From NCBI GenBank assembly GCA_012519925.1, contig JAAYPF010000116.1:1-64000 (forward strand): a DNA stretch of 64,000 bases, written 5' to 3'. The number at the start of each line of letters is the position of its first letter. Within the stretch, counting starts at the first letter, position 1. The notes beneath the pieces were generated by a model. That model saw only the letters and a program-made list of their open reading frames with translations, did not search any database and was not told the DNA's origin. This DNA comes from Clostridiaceae bacterium (lineage in GTDB: Bacteria > Bacillota > Clostridia > Acetivibrionales > Acetivibrionaceae). Both the position numbers and the translations under genes were made by a program. Below, piece after piece: positions 31,909 to 42,648 of the stretch.

Positions 31909-32775
31909 ATGAAAATTTTAGATTTGTTCAAAGAAAAAAAAACAGTAATCTCTTTTGAAATTTTTCCACCTAAATTTGATACTCCTATTGAAACTATTTT
32001 TGATACACTAGAGCAGTTTAAAAATTTGACCCCTCACTTCATAAGTGTTACCTATGGAGCAGGAGGTAGTGCAAAAGACAGAACTATAGAAATAGCATCA
32101 AAAATAAAAAACGAGTATTCCATTGAAAGCATGGCACACTTTACCTGTGTAGGACATTCAAAAGAGGAGATCGACAAACTCCTCCAATCCTTACATGACA
32201 ATAATCTAGAGAATATATTAGCACTACGTGGGGACCCTCCAATAGACCAGCCGGATTTTGACTTTAGCAAGAATACATTTGAATATGCAAATGAGTTAAT
32301 ATCTTACATTAGAAGTAAAAATGATTTTTGCATTTCAGCCGCAGCTTACGTTGAAGGTCATGTAAATAGTGCCCGACTTAAGGATGACTTAAGATATCTT
32401 AAGCAAAAAGTTGATACTGGTGTCGACTTTCTTGTAACACAACTGTTTTTTGAAAATAGGATCTTCTATGATTTTCTCGATAAAACAGCGGTCATTGGTA
32501 TAAATTGTCCTATAACGGCAGGTATAATGCCAGTATTTAAAGCCGATCAAATTAAGCGAATTGCTTCAATGTGCGGTGCATCAATACCTGCTAAGCTAGT
32601 ATTGATGATGGATAAATACTGTAATAATGCTGAAGATATGAGAAAAGCCGGTATTGAATACGCAAGTAAGCAAATCAGAGATTTAATTGATAATGGTGTT
32701 GACGGAATACATCTTCTGACAATGAACAGACCAAAATCCAGCAAAGAAATACTGGAGAATGTAGGAGTTCTGTAG
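31909..32775 (+). CDS. metF: Methylenetetrahydrofolate reductase
   Basis: ISFEIFPPKFDTP, SVTYGAGGSAKDRT, ALRGDPP, GVDFLVTQLFFEN. Confidence 0.95.
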   Translation: MKILDLFKEKKTVISFEIFPPKFDTPIETIFDTLEQFKNLTPHFISVTYGAGGSAKDRTIEIASKIKNEYSIESMAHFTCVGHSKEEIDKLLQSLHDNNLENILALRGDPPIDQPDFDFSKNTFEYANELISYIRSKNDFCISAAAYVEGHVNSARLKDDLRYLKQKVDTGVDFLVTQLFFENRIFYDFLDKTAVIGINCPITAGIMPVFKADQIKRIASMCGASIPAKLVLMMDKYCNNAEDMRKAGIEYASKQIRDLIDNGVDGIHLLTMNRPKSSKEILENVGVL

Positions 32776-32781
32776 ATCCTT

Positions 32782-32823
32782 TATCGAAAAAGTTTGCATC
32801 TATTTCGCAAACTTTTTTCGATA
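32782..32823 (+). terminator. Intrinsic terminator of metF
   Basis: TATCGAAAAAGTTTGC / GCAAACTTTTTTCGATA. Confidence 0.75.
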
Positions 32824-32926
32824 GAGAATTATATTGAACTTAGTGCTATAATTTCACATTATGAATAAATGATAATAAAAATGAATTATTAGTGTTTTCT
32901 AGAAACACTGAGAAATCACCTCTTGT

Positions 32927-33808
32927 CTATGCCATAGCGTTTATAAGTTCTTCAAAGCTTATTTCACTATCAAATTTTGACATGTTATCTATAATCTCCT
33001 GCTCTGTAAAAATTTTAGCCAATCTCATATCTTCATCTAGTACATATATAATATGAAACCTGTCAAAGTCCATATCTTTAACAATATCTCCTAAACGCAT
33101 AGTTTTGATAACCACTAGTTCTCTTCCTGGATACACTCCTTTTCGCAAGAACCTCGACCGTTTATAAACAAGGTTTTTGATGTTCATAAAATATACCTCC
33201 GACTCCTCATACTTTAAGCAATAAAAAATGTAACTACCTAAAAATATAAGACTAAAGTTGAATATATTACCATGCAACTGAATTATTCCCACAAGAATTA
33301 TGAATAATCCCATCCCTTTTGTAACTCTTCTTGTGTACTTGTGTGCTTTAAACAATCCTATTTGGGAAATAAGAATATCTCTAAATATCTTTCCCCCGTC
33401 AAGAGGTATAATCGGAATCATATTAAATACAGCAAGGAATACATTTGTTAAGATAAAAAAACTCATATTATCTGATCTAGGCAAATAATATGTGCTTAAT
33501 AAAAAACACAGTAAAGATATCAGTATATTTGATAATGGACCGCTTATGTTGATGAGAAAATTATTTGTATCTTTATAAATATTTTTACAAAAAACCGCAT
33601 TTAACCCTATAGGAAATACTCTCAACTTATGTGGCTTTTCACCTTGGACCAATGAAACAAATATATGAGATGCTTCATGAACTATAAGAGCAATGTAGGT
33701 TAACATATATTTGTAGTGATAATCAAAAAAGTACATTAATATTATTACAACTAAAAGTGTGGGATCAATCTCAATTTTAAGAGGCTTTTTTAGTACTCGA
33801 ACTAAAAT
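32927..33808 (-). CDS. spoIVFB: SpoIVFB-like site-2 protease (M50); N-terminal extent uncertain (first ATG at 33736)
   Basis: HEASH zinc motif in IALIVHEASHIFVSL, NMIPIIPLDGGKIFRD; in-frame upstream PLKIEIDPTLLVVIIL without ATG/GTG/TTG. Confidence 0.8.
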   Translation of the reverse strand: MLVRVLKKPLKIEIDPTLLVVIILMYFFDYHYKYMLTYIALIVHEASHIFVSLVQGEKPHKLRVFPIGLNAVFCKNIYKDTNNFLINISGPLSNILISLLCFLLSTYYLPRSDNMSFFILTNVFLAVFNMIPIIPLDGGKIFRDILISQIGLFKAHKYTRRVTKGMGLFIILVGIIQLHGNIFNFSLIFLGSYIFYCLKYEESEVYFMNIKNLVYKRSRFLRKGVYPGRELVVIKTMRLGDIVKDMDFDRFHIIYVLDEDMRLAKIFTEQEIIDNMSKFDSEISFEELINAMA

Positions 33809-33922
33809 TTAGAACTTCACCACCTCTCTTATTTATATTGGCAATCTTCTAAGGGATTAGCACTGCAAAACAGTATATCGCCACAAAGCTAAAAAATAAT
33901 AAAAATCCTTCAATCGCCTTAT

Positions 33923-34882
33923 TTATTCACTATCTGAAAGTGTAATATAGTCTAGTGGATTAACTGTTGTATTATCCTTTCGTACCTCAAAATGTAAATG
34001 CGGACCGTTCGCTGCCCCTGTAGCACCAACTTCTGCAATAACATCGCCTTTACTTACCTTTTGACCTTTGCTCACGAGTAGTTTCGAGCAATGAGCATAT
34101 AAAGTAGTCAATCCATCAATATGTTTTAACTTTACATAATTACCATAGCTTGCTTCTTGATCAGCTTCTATTACTTCTCCATCATATGAAGCTTTTATAG
34201 GTGTTCCGCTTTGTGCTTCAATATCAATTCCTTTGTGAAACAAGGTTGTATTTTTTATGGGGTGTAGCCTTTCTCCATAAAAGGATCCAATTATACCCCC
34301 TACAGGGATTAGAAAGGAATATCCGGCGTTCCCGAATATCTTTTCGTTTTCTGACCCATTCTGTTGTCTAGTAATTTCAGACTCAAACGTTTGAGAATCA
34401 TCATTTTCGTATTCCATACTTTCAACTAACGATCCTTCTTCTGTATACAATGCACTTACAGGCTCAAGTTCTTCATTATATCTTTCCTGATTTCCGTTGT
34501 CCGTCAATATACTTGCATCTAGTACATTACTTTCTAATCCCTCACTTCCATCTAATGAATAATCTGCTTCATCACTATTCTCTGTTTCCTCAGCAAGATT
34601 ATTAAATACATAATGTATATCACTAAAGGTATCTTTAAGGTCAATATTATAGGACATAACACCTTTCAGTTTATTTTGCAAAAAAACAGCTTGTGGTATC
34701 TTTATTTTTGTTAAAGACATTATAAGTAAAAACACTGCAAAACATATCAATGTTTGTCGGATAGTTTTTGTAATAAACTTCTGTGCAAATCTATTTTTAT
34801 CCCTCTTACTTTTTCTTGTCTTTCTTTTTGGCTGGCTCGATAAGTGTCTTTGGTACCTTGGTCTATAAACTATATCATCCAC
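33923..34882 (-). CDS. SpoIVFA-like M23 family peptidase
   Basis: Single N-terminal TM plus LytM domain: FHKGIDIEAQSGTPIKASYDGEVIEA, TLYAHCSKLLV, GPHLHFEVRK. Confidence 0.87.
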   Translation of the reverse strand: MDDIVYRPRYQRHLSSQPKRKTRKSKRDKNRFAQKFITKTIRQTLICFAVFLLIMSLTKIKIPQAVFLQNKLKGVMSYNIDLKDTFSDIHYVFNNLAEETENSDEADYSLDGSEGLESNVLDASILTDNGNQERYNEELEPVSALYTEEGSLVESMEYENDDSQTFESEITRQQNGSENEKIFGNAGYSFLIPVGGIIGSFYGERLHPIKNTTLFHKGIDIEAQSGTPIKASYDGEVIEADQEASYGNYVKLKHIDGLTTLYAHCSKLLVSKGQKVSKGDVIAEVGATGAANGPHLHFEVRKDNTTVNPLDYITLSDSE

Positions 34883-35104
34883 CGATAAAACACCTCTTTT
34901 TCCTAAATCTGTATCTTATATTTCCTTTCAATGCTTCGTAAAGAGAAGAAAAAAGTCTTTATACCAACTTTACAATATACTAGATTATATTTTGGAATAG
35001 AATAAAATATTACTTTATATGTTGAGAAAAAAATAAACCTCCATAAAATGAAGGCTATAATCTTTGCTATAACTATTTATTATTGAATATGTAACAACTA
35101 AACA

Positions 35105-35500
35105 CTATTTTCCTATTATTTCCCTCCAATCCAAATCTCCTCTTTCAAGACCTCGGATTAATATTTCAGCTGTACCTAAATTTGTAGCAAAGGGAATATT
35201 ATTTATATCGCAGGATCTCAAAAGTGAACTTATGTCCGGTTCATGAGACTGAGCAGTAACAGGGTCTCTAAAAAAAAGCACAAGGTCAAGCTCATTGTAT
35301 GCAGCTCTAGCACTAATCTGCTGTTCTCCCATTAACCCCGGCGAAAACTTTTGCACATTCAGACCTGTAGCCTCAACAATTATAGCCCCTGTTGTACCTG
35401 TAGCAAATAAAGTATGATTTTTCAATATACTCCTATAAGCTATACAAAAGGAAGCCATTAATTCTTTTTTTTTGTCGTGTGCTATCAATGCTATATTCAT
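35105..35500 (-). CDS. mgsA: Methylglyoxal synthase
   Basis: [52 protein letters not shown]. Confidence 0.95.
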   Translation of the reverse strand: MNIALIAHDKKKELMASFCIAYRSILKNHTLFATGTTGAIIVEATGLNVQKFSPGLMGEQQISARAAYNELDLVLFFRDPVTAQSHEPDISSLLRSCDINNIPFATNLGTAEILIRGLERGDLDWREIIGK

Positions 35501-35625
35501 ACTACACCCTTCCATCTTACCTGAATATCATCCCTTAAATTGAAGTCAGAAACAAAAAGTGCTCTTTAACATAATAAATACCAGTAATGCTAAAAAGCAC
35601 TTCATTGAAAATTATTAAGCATAGC

Positions 35626-35910
35626 TTATTTTCCGCTGTTTTTTACATTTTTTATCGGAATGTTCGCTACCAAAGCGGGAACAATACGGTCCCCCTCTTC
35701 ACTTTTTGTTCTGGTCATTTGTATATCAAGTGTGTTTTCATCTATATCCATATAATTGGATATAACTTTAATGATTTCTCCTTTAACCATCTCCAAAAAC
35801 TGAGGAGAGACATTTGCTCTGTCATGGATTAGTACTAGCTTCAGTCGTTCCTTTGCAAAGTCTTTTGACGCTTTAGACCTGCCAAATATCTTCGATAAAT
35901 CTAGCAACAT
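35626..35910 (-). CDS. minE: Cell division topological specificity factor MinE
   Basis: SKDFAKERLKLVLIHDRANVSPQFLEMVKGEIIKVISNYMDID. Confidence 0.96.
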   Translation of the reverse strand: MLLDLSKIFGRSKASKDFAKERLKLVLIHDRANVSPQFLEMVKGEIIKVISNYMDIDENTLDIQMTRTKSEEGDRIVPALVANIPIKNVKNSGK

Positions 35911-35926
35911 AATTCTCCTCCCTTAA

Positions 35927-36727
35927 TTAGTTTGCTCTCAAACCAAATAGTTTTTTAATTTTAAACATAAATCCTTCGTCGCTTTCAAGATTGATAATAG
36001 GAACATTTTCGCCAAGTATTCTGCGTGTCATACTTCTATAAGCCTCTCCTGCAAGAGACTTATTATCTGTAACAGCCGGTTCACCTCTGTTTGTAGATAC
36101 AATTATCTTTTCATCATCGGGAACTACTCCTATTAGGTCGATAGCAAGTATATCAATAATGTCGTCAATTGACATCATGTCTCCGCGTTTTACCATATCA
36201 TGTCTAACTCTGTTGATAAGCAATTTGGGATTTCTCAACTCATTAGCTTCGAGTAACCCTATAATCCTATCTGCATCTCTTACTGCTGAAACTTCAGGTG
36301 TAGTAACAACTATAGCCCTGTCTGCACCAGCAATGGCATTCTTAAAGCCCTGCTCTATACCAGCGGGACAATCTACCAAAATAAAATCAAACTCCTCTCT
36401 CAAATCATTTGTTAATTTGGTCATTTGTTCGGGAGACACTGACGATTTGTCTCTTGTCTGGGCAGCAGGCAGTAAATGAAGACCGTCATATCTCTTATCC
36501 TTTATCAAAGCCTGTTTTACTCTGCAAGTCCCTTCAATTACGTCAACAAGATCATATACAATTCTGTTCTCCAACCCCATAACTACATCTAGATTTCTAA
36601 GTCCTATATCCGTATCAAGCAAAACAACTCTTTTACCTTGAAGTGCCAATCCTGTACCAATATTAGCAGTCGTTGTAGTTTTTCCTACACCGCCTTTGCC
36701 TGAAGTTATTACAATAACCTCTCCCAT
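35927..36727 (-). CDS. minD: Septum site-determining protein MinD
   Basis: VITSGKGGVGKTTTTANIG, C-terminal FMFKIKKLFG amphipathic helix. Confidence 0.97.
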   Translation of the reverse strand: MGEVIVITSGKGGVGKTTTTANIGTGLALQGKRVVLLDTDIGLRNLDVVMGLENRIVYDLVDVIEGTCRVKQALIKDKRYDGLHLLPAAQTRDKSSVSPEQMTKLTNDLREEFDFILVDCPAGIEQGFKNAIAGADRAIVVTTPEVSAVRDADRIIGLLEANELRNPKLLINRVRHDMVKRGDMMSIDDIIDILAIDLIGVVPDDEKIIVSTNRGEPAVTDNKSLAGEAYRSMTRRILGENVPIINLESDEGFMFKIKKLFGLRAN

Positions 36728-37002
36728 ATTTGTGCCTACCTCCCGACATAGATTCAGAAAAATGCTATTTCATTGTAAAAAAACAGCTATTTTTTTAATA
36801 AATTTCATTTGAATAAGATGTATTAAAATAAGTACATCAGTATAAAAAACAATTTTGTATTATGTTAAATAAATACATGTTGTATATAAATTCAATTTTT
36901 ATCATTAATAACACTATATATTTCTTTTAGTCATTTGTCAATTGTTCATTATATAGTACATTTGAATTATATGAATTTTTTTAGGTATTTTATCAAAAAA
37001 TA

Positions 37003-37161
37003 TTAGATTATTCCAAAAAAACAACTGTTCAAAGGATGTTTAATAAAAAGCCGATTTATATTTTTGCATTACAAAATAATGTTCCTCTATTTGAAGCTTT
37101 ATAGCTTCATTATTCGATTGAAACCATATATATTGAATAATGATTTTTTTAAAACACCTTA
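37003..37161 (+). repeat. F2 dispersed repeat, near full-length, between minC and minD
   Basis: TTAGATTATTCCAAAAAAACAACTGTTCAAAGGATGTTT ... GAAGCTTTATAGCTTC ... TTTTTTTAAAACACCTTA. Confidence 0.9.
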
Positions 37162-37839
37162 TCTTGCGGGTAGATAGCTCTCAATGTACACAATATCATC
37201 CTTAATATATGCTAGTTCTGGTACAAACTGTCCGCTAGTATCCTTTTCGTCAGGAGAGCGTGTTATAACATCTGCAATCCTTAATTGAGTAGGCTGAAGA
37301 TTAAGAGCTACAACAATCGCTTGTTTATTTCCATTAGCTCCCGCATGTACTATCCCCCTTAAGGATCCCATTACAACTACATTTCCCATGGCAACTATTT
37401 CCGCTCCAGGATTAACATCACCTATCACTACAATATTTCCATCAAAATTGATAAGCTGCCCTGACCTTACAGTACCTCTATAAAATTTGGTTATTCCTTC
37501 TTCTAATCCTTTAAAATAGAAATTACTCATCCGAATCTTTGCATGTGGCTGAGGCACTGGCTCTACTTCTTGCTTAATAGGTTCTTCCATATCCATCTCA
37601 ATACCAGTTATTTCTGCTCCACTTTTTGTTTGAAGCAGCTGAAATACTTTTTCTTCTTCAGCAGAGGATAGCTTTTTACCACGGTACTTTACCATAAGCT
37701 TTGCACCCCTAAAAAACTTTCCTGCCGACAGGATTTTCCCCTCCATTTGACTCAATATCTCATCAAAGTCTACTTCTTCTTTCATAATAATAGTTAGACA
37801 GTTTAATGAACCTTTAAAAACCACACTGCCTTCATTCAT
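37159..37839 (-). CDS. minC: Septum site-determining protein MinC
   Basis: TVRSGQLINFDGNIVVIGDVNPGAEIVAMGNVVVMGSLRGIVHAG. Confidence 0.96.
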   Translation of the reverse strand: MNEGSVVFKGSLNCLTIIMKEEVDFDEILSQMEGKILSAGKFFRGAKLMVKYRGKKLSSAEEEKVFQLLQTKSGAEITGIEMDMEEPIKQEVEPVPQPHAKIRMSNFYFKGLEEGITKFYRGTVRSGQLINFDGNIVVIGDVNPGAEIVAMGNVVVMGSLRGIVHAGANGNKQAIVVALNLQPTQLRIADVITRSPDEKDTSGQFVPELAYIKDDIVYIESYLPAR

Positions 37840-37972
37840 TTAACCTAACCCCCATTGTACTAGTATATTAGAAACAGTAAAACTAACTTCCTTGTAAGAA
37901 ACATGACTTGTAGCGATAACCTAAGAAAAAACAATCAAACTACAAAAACAGGAAGTTGTTTCTTGTTATTTC

Positions 37973-40099
37973 TTACCTTGTGAATTTTACCTCTTCTACA
38001 GCAATTTGATCATCGGTATATTTGTCACTATTTAAGCCAAAGTACTCTCTTAGCACATCCTTTGCAACTGGAATTGAGTTCTTTCCCCACACACCATGTT
38101 CAATAACCACAACTACTGCTATTTCTGGCTTTTCAGCCGGTGCATAGGCAATAAACAAGCTATTCGATGAACTTCCTTGAGATTCTTTCCCCGTTTCAGG
38201 CGTTCCGGTTTTTGATGCAACAGTAAAAGGAAAGTCTCTAAACTCAGATGCTGCAGTACCTTCAATACCAGTTGAAACCTCTATCATCCCCCTATTTATT
38301 GCCTCAATTGTTTCTTTACTAACAGGAACAGCTTCATATTCTGGCTTAGTTTCCATGACTATCGAACCATCATATCTTTTAACACTTTTTATCAAATGTG
38401 GTTTATATCTCTTTCCTCCATTTGCAAGGGTGCTAACATAACTTGCCATTTGAATCGGAGTAAACATGTTGTCAAATTGGCCTATTGCTGACTGTGCCGT
38501 ATCTGCTGGTCTCCATATATCATTCCTGCGTTCCTTTTTCGTCTCTCTATTAGCTCTTATACCCTTTGCCTCTTCATTTGGAATTTCAATTCCGGTTAGT
38601 TCTCCAAGTCCAAATAATTTAGCCCATTTATCAATTTTATCAATTCCAGTATCACGTCCAAGTATATGGAAATATATATTGCAGGAGGTAGCTAGAGCTT
38701 CTTTGAGATTTATACTTCCACAGCCTCCATATCCATTTCTATAATCCAAACAAAAGAATCTCATTCCTCCAATATCTTCATATCCTCTGTCATAAATCTT
38801 TGTATCTGGTCGTATTACACCTTCTTCAAGTGCAGCTATAGCTGTAAGAGGTTTGTAAACAGATCCTGGTGTGTATATTCCTCCAATAGCTCTGTTGAGC
38901 ATAGGTCTATTTTTCTCGTCAAACATAAACTCGCTTTTTTTCTTTTCAGCTTCCGGATCATCACATCCCGGTAGGAAAATACTCGGATCATAAGTTGGAT
39001 AACTTGCCATAGCCAAGATTTCACCGTTATTGACATCCATGGCAACAACCGCACCGGCATAAGCATCTCCAAAATTCTTCCTATTATCAGCCTTTGACCT
39101 TACTAATTCGATATTTCGTTCTAAGGATTCCATAGCAACTTTCTGAAGCCTTGAGTTGATAGTAAGATAGACATTGTTGCCCGGTATTGCCGGTTCGCTA
39201 CTGAGTTCTGAAGTAAGTCTTCCGCTTGTATCTACTTCTACTCTTTTCTTACCATTAATTCCCCTCAAGTAATTCTCCGCAGCTTTCTCAATACCTACCT
39301 TACCTATTGTGTCATTTAATTTATATCCTAAATCCCTATTAGCCGCATATTCCTCATCACTAAGCATGCCTATATAACCCAATATATGAGCAATATTAGA
39401 GGGCTCTACATATTTCCTCTCTGGTTCAATATCAATCAATACCCCAGGAAATTCATGACTCCTCTCCTCAATCTGAGCTACTGTTTTTATATCTACATCC
39501 TTTGCAATACGAAGGGGGTTAACTGCCGTATAACCCTTTATAAGCATATCATACCTTACGCACATTATTTTATAAGCTTCTTCGTCAGTATACTTCTCAT
39601 CAATACTAAATTTCTTTTCCCTGAAATATCTAAACACATCTTCTGGAGTCTTCAATAGTTCCATATCTTTCTCTTTCAAGACCATCTCAGACTTCCACTT
39701 TTCCAATGCTTTTTCCGATTTTGTCAAGTTACTGCCATATGCAATAGGATCGTATGTCAAGTATTTAATAAGACCTGACTCTAGCGAGTCACCATTGCTT
39801 TCAAAAATTCGTGCTAGTTTAAAAATCATTTCGTTTACTTGAGCTTCTTTAAGATTTGTCTTTGCCACATGAACAGTATAACCAATCCTGTTTGTAGCTA
39901 TTGGTATTCCATTGGTGTCTGCTATTATACCCCTTGAGGCAATAATCTCCCTCTCCTGAAGAAGCCTCTGTTGAGAGTTCTGGTCATTCTCTTTTCCGTT
40001 TATAATCTGAAGGTTTACCAGCTGAATCACAATTACAACAAAAACCAATAAATACATAATCCCCAGCAACACAAATCTCTCATTTGACCTTTTTTCCAT
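37973..40099 (-). CDS. mrdA: Penicillin-binding protein 2 (elongasome type)
   Basis: YTPGSVYKPLTAIAAL (SxxK), SCN, ASKTGTPETG (KTG). Confidence 0.93.
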   Translation of the reverse strand: MEKRSNERFVLLGIMYLLVFVVIVIQLVNLQIINGKENDQNSQQRLLQEREIIASRGIIADTNGIPIATNRIGYTVHVAKTNLKEAQVNEMIFKLARIFESNGDSLESGLIKYLTYDPIAYGSNLTKSEKALEKWKSEMVLKEKDMELLKTPEDVFRYFREKKFSIDEKYTDEEAYKIMCVRYDMLIKGYTAVNPLRIAKDVDIKTVAQIEERSHEFPGVLIDIEPERKYVEPSNIAHILGYIGMLSDEEYAANRDLGYKLNDTIGKVGIEKAAENYLRGINGKKRVEVDTSGRLTSELSSEPAIPGNNVYLTINSRLQKVAMESLERNIELVRSKADNRKNFGDAYAGAVVAMDVNNGEILAMASYPTYDPSIFLPGCDDPEAEKKKSEFMFDEKNRPMLNRAIGGIYTPGSVYKPLTAIAALEEGVIRPDTKIYDRGYEDIGGMRFFCLDYRNGYGGCGSINLKEALATSCNIYFHILGRDTGIDKIDKWAKLFGLGELTGIEIPNEEAKGIRANRETKKERRNDIWRPADTAQSAIGQFDNMFTPIQMASYVSTLANGGKRYKPHLIKSVKRYDGSIVMETKPEYEAVPVSKETIEAINRGMIEVSTGIEGTAASEFRDFPFTVASKTGTPETGKESQGSSSNSLFIAYAPAEKPEIAVVVVIEHGVWGKNSIPVAKDVLREYFGLNSDKYTDDQIAVEEVKFTR

Positions 40100-40137
40100 A
40101 ACCTCACCGCCAGCATAAATTTCCCAAGCTTTTTTCT

Positions 40138-40653
40138 TTAATACCTTCTGGAGTTTTTGTCATATTCCTCAAACCGAATATGCAACTTAATAACTATTAT
40201 AAATATAAATATAGAAATTACACTGTTATAAACTGCTTCAATTAGAATTATGTTCTTTATCGGGTCGACAAAATGTAGTGGTCCTCTTAAGAAGGTTGAA
40301 AAAAAGTAAACTGAATACTCATACACAAAAGTAGATACAAAAGTTAGAAAAATAGCAATAAGAACATTCTCTCTATAAAGCCTTTTATTGATTGAGCCAA
40401 TTATAAATCCTAAATAAAGCCCCATCAAAGCATAGAATCCAATAACTGTGCCTGAAACCGCATCCTGCATAAGCCCACAAAAGAAACCCACAATTGCACC
40501 TTCTGTATTATTTCTTAAGAGAGCTACAATGATAATTAGTACGATAGTAATATTTGGCTTAACACCATAAATTTTTATAGAATCTCCAAGGGTAGATTGA
40601 ATTAAAACTGATAAAAAAACAAGGATAGTATAGGCAATTATTTTTAATTTCAT
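40138..40653 (-). CDS. mreD: Rod shape-determining protein MreD
   Basis: Polytopic membrane protein with GAIVGFFCGLMQDAVSG; follows mreC. Confidence 0.88.
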   Translation of the reverse strand: MKLKIIAYTILVFLSVLIQSTLGDSIKIYGVKPNITIVLIIIVALLRNNTEGAIVGFFCGLMQDAVSGTVIGFYALMGLYLGFIIGSINKRLYRENVLIAIFLTFVSTFVYEYSVYFFSTFLRGPLHFVDPIKNIILIEAVYNSVISIFIFIIVIKLHIRFEEYDKNSRRY

Positions 40654-41510
40654 TTGTTTTCTTCGCTCGTTTCATTATTATTGATATCTTTTTCTTTTAA
40701 AATAAATACCTCTTCGAGACGCTTGAAATCCACTGAAGGTTCAATAATAGCATACCTGTCCAATTCATTCGTTCTTTGCCTTACTTCCTTTACTCTGCCA
40801 ATAACAATCCCTTTTGGATAGATTCCTCCCACTCCCGAAGTTTCAACTTTATCACCAGCTGAAACGTCTGCATCAGCAGGTATATAACTCATAATACAAA
40901 GACCCTGGTCTTTAAGTTTTCTATCTCCTTTTACTACTACTATATCACTAGTCTTCGATAGTCTTGCACTGATAGAACTCTCTTCATCTATTATTGCAAT
41001 AACCTTTGATGACATCAGGTCTGATTGCATTACTCTTCCCACAAGCCCTCTGCTTGTTACTATCGGATAATCATTTGCTATTCCGTCCTTTGTACCTCTG
41101 TCTATGATAAAGATATCAAACCAATTACCCATATCCTTTGCTATTATGTTAGCACCAACCATTTCCATATTGTTGTATTGATCTTTAATGTCTAAAGTTC
41201 TTCTAAGTTCATCATTCTTTATTTTAAGTTCGAGAAGCTTTTCATTTTCATATACTAATTCAACTACCGTTTTCTTCAAAGACTCATTCTCTTCCCTTAA
41301 TTTATTGATATCTTCAAAATGGGCAAAAAAATCATTTATTTTTTTATCGGTAAAATTAATAAATCTTTGAAAAGGAGATAAAATAGTACTAAAAATATCT
41401 CCTACATAGTTAATTTTATTATTTTGTATAGATGATATTCCCATCACAACTAAAAGCACTATCGTAACAAATAAAAGTATAAATTTCTTGTTCTTAAAAG
41501 GACGCAACAA
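40650..41510 (-). CDS. mreC: Rod shape-determining protein MreC
   Basis: TM + coiled coil, IIDRGTKDGI, GLVGRV, DKVETSGVGGIYPKGIVIGRV. Confidence 0.94.
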   Translation of the reverse strand: MLRPFKNKKFILLFVTIVLLVVMGISSIQNNKINYVGDIFSTILSPFQRFINFTDKKINDFFAHFEDINKLREENESLKKTVVELVYENEKLLELKIKNDELRRTLDIKDQYNNMEMVGANIIAKDMGNWFDIFIIDRGTKDGIANDYPIVTSRGLVGRVMQSDLMSSKVIAIIDEESSISARLSKTSDIVVVKGDRKLKDQGLCIMSYIPADADVSAGDKVETSGVGGIYPKGIVIGRVKEVRQRTNELDRYAIIEPSVDFKRLEEVFILKEKDINNNETSEENK

Positions 41511-41527
41511 AATACATTATCTCCCTT

Positions 41528-42550
41528 CTATCTTAGTTTTTTAGGAGAAATAAGCACCTTTTTCAATGTTTCTATCTCTTCTAACACCTTACCCGAACCC
41601 ATTACTACACAATCAAGAGGATTTTCAGCTATAGTCACGGGCATTCCTGTCTCACCTCTAATTAATCTGTCTAGCCCACTTAGAAGTGCACCGCCTCCAG
41701 TTAGCATTATACCTCTGTCCATAATATCAGCGGCAAGTTCGGGAGGAGTTTTCTCAAGAGTGTACTTTATCGAATCAACTATTGAATTTATAGGCTCTCT
41801 TAGAGCGTCTGCAACTTCTGTTGAAGTTATTGTTATGTTTTTGGGGAGTCCAGATATGAGATCCCTTCCTCTAATTTCCATAGACTCCTCTTTAGGCTTA
41901 GGGTAAGCTGCTCCAATAGTCATTTTTATTTCTTCTGCCGTTCTTTCACCTATCATCAAATTATACTCTTTTTTTACATAATGTACAATAGATTCGTCCA
42001 ATTCATCACCAGCTATCCTTAGGGATTTGCTGGTAACAATTCCTCCGAGGGATATAACAGCCACTTCACTTGTACCTCCACCAATGTCCACGACCATACT
42101 CCCCGATGGCTCTTCAACTGGAAGGTTCGCACCAATTGCAGCTGCCATAGGCTCTTCTATTAGGTATGCCTCTTTAGCACCAGCCGCAAGGGATGCCTCC
42201 TCTACAGCTCTTTTCTCTACTTCCGTAACACCAGAAGGAACACAAATTACTACTCTAGGTTTCCCTATTACTCCCTTAGAAAAAGCCTTCTTAATAAAAT
42301 ATTTGAGCATTGCCTGCGTAATATCAAAATCAGCTATAACACCGTCCTTCATTGGTCTAATCGCTATTATGTTCCCCGGCGTTCTCCCAATCATTTCCTT
42401 TGCAGCATCACCTACTGCAAGGATATCGTTTGACTTTTTATTTATTGCAACAACAGAGGGTTCCCTAACTACAATACCCTTTCCTTTTAAGTGTACCAAT
42501 GTATTGGCCGTTCCTAAATCTATGCCAATGTCTCTAGAAAATATACTCAT
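41528..42550 (-). CDS. mreB: Rod shape-determining protein MreB
   Basis: [56 protein letters not shown]. Confidence 0.97.
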   Translation of the reverse strand: MSIFSRDIGIDLGTANTLVHLKGKGIVVREPSVVAINKKSNDILAVGDAAKEMIGRTPGNIIAIRPMKDGVIADFDITQAMLKYFIKKAFSKGVIGKPRVVICVPSGVTEVEKRAVEEASLAAGAKEAYLIEEPMAAAIGANLPVEEPSGSMVVDIGGGTSEVAVISLGGIVTSKSLRIAGDELDESIVHYVKKEYNLMIGERTAEEIKMTIGAAYPKPKEESMEIRGRDLISGLPKNITITSTEVADALREPINSIVDSIKYTLEKTPPELAADIMDRGIMLTGGGALLSGLDRLIRGETGMPVTIAENPLDCVVMGSGKVLEEIETLKKVLISPKKLR

Positions 42551-42648
42551 TAAAAAATTCTCCTCTCAACCTGTTTTACAGATTTCCCTGTTAGCCGGCA
42601 CTTCACAACAAATTAATACATAGATATTAACGTGTCATAAAATTCGCC

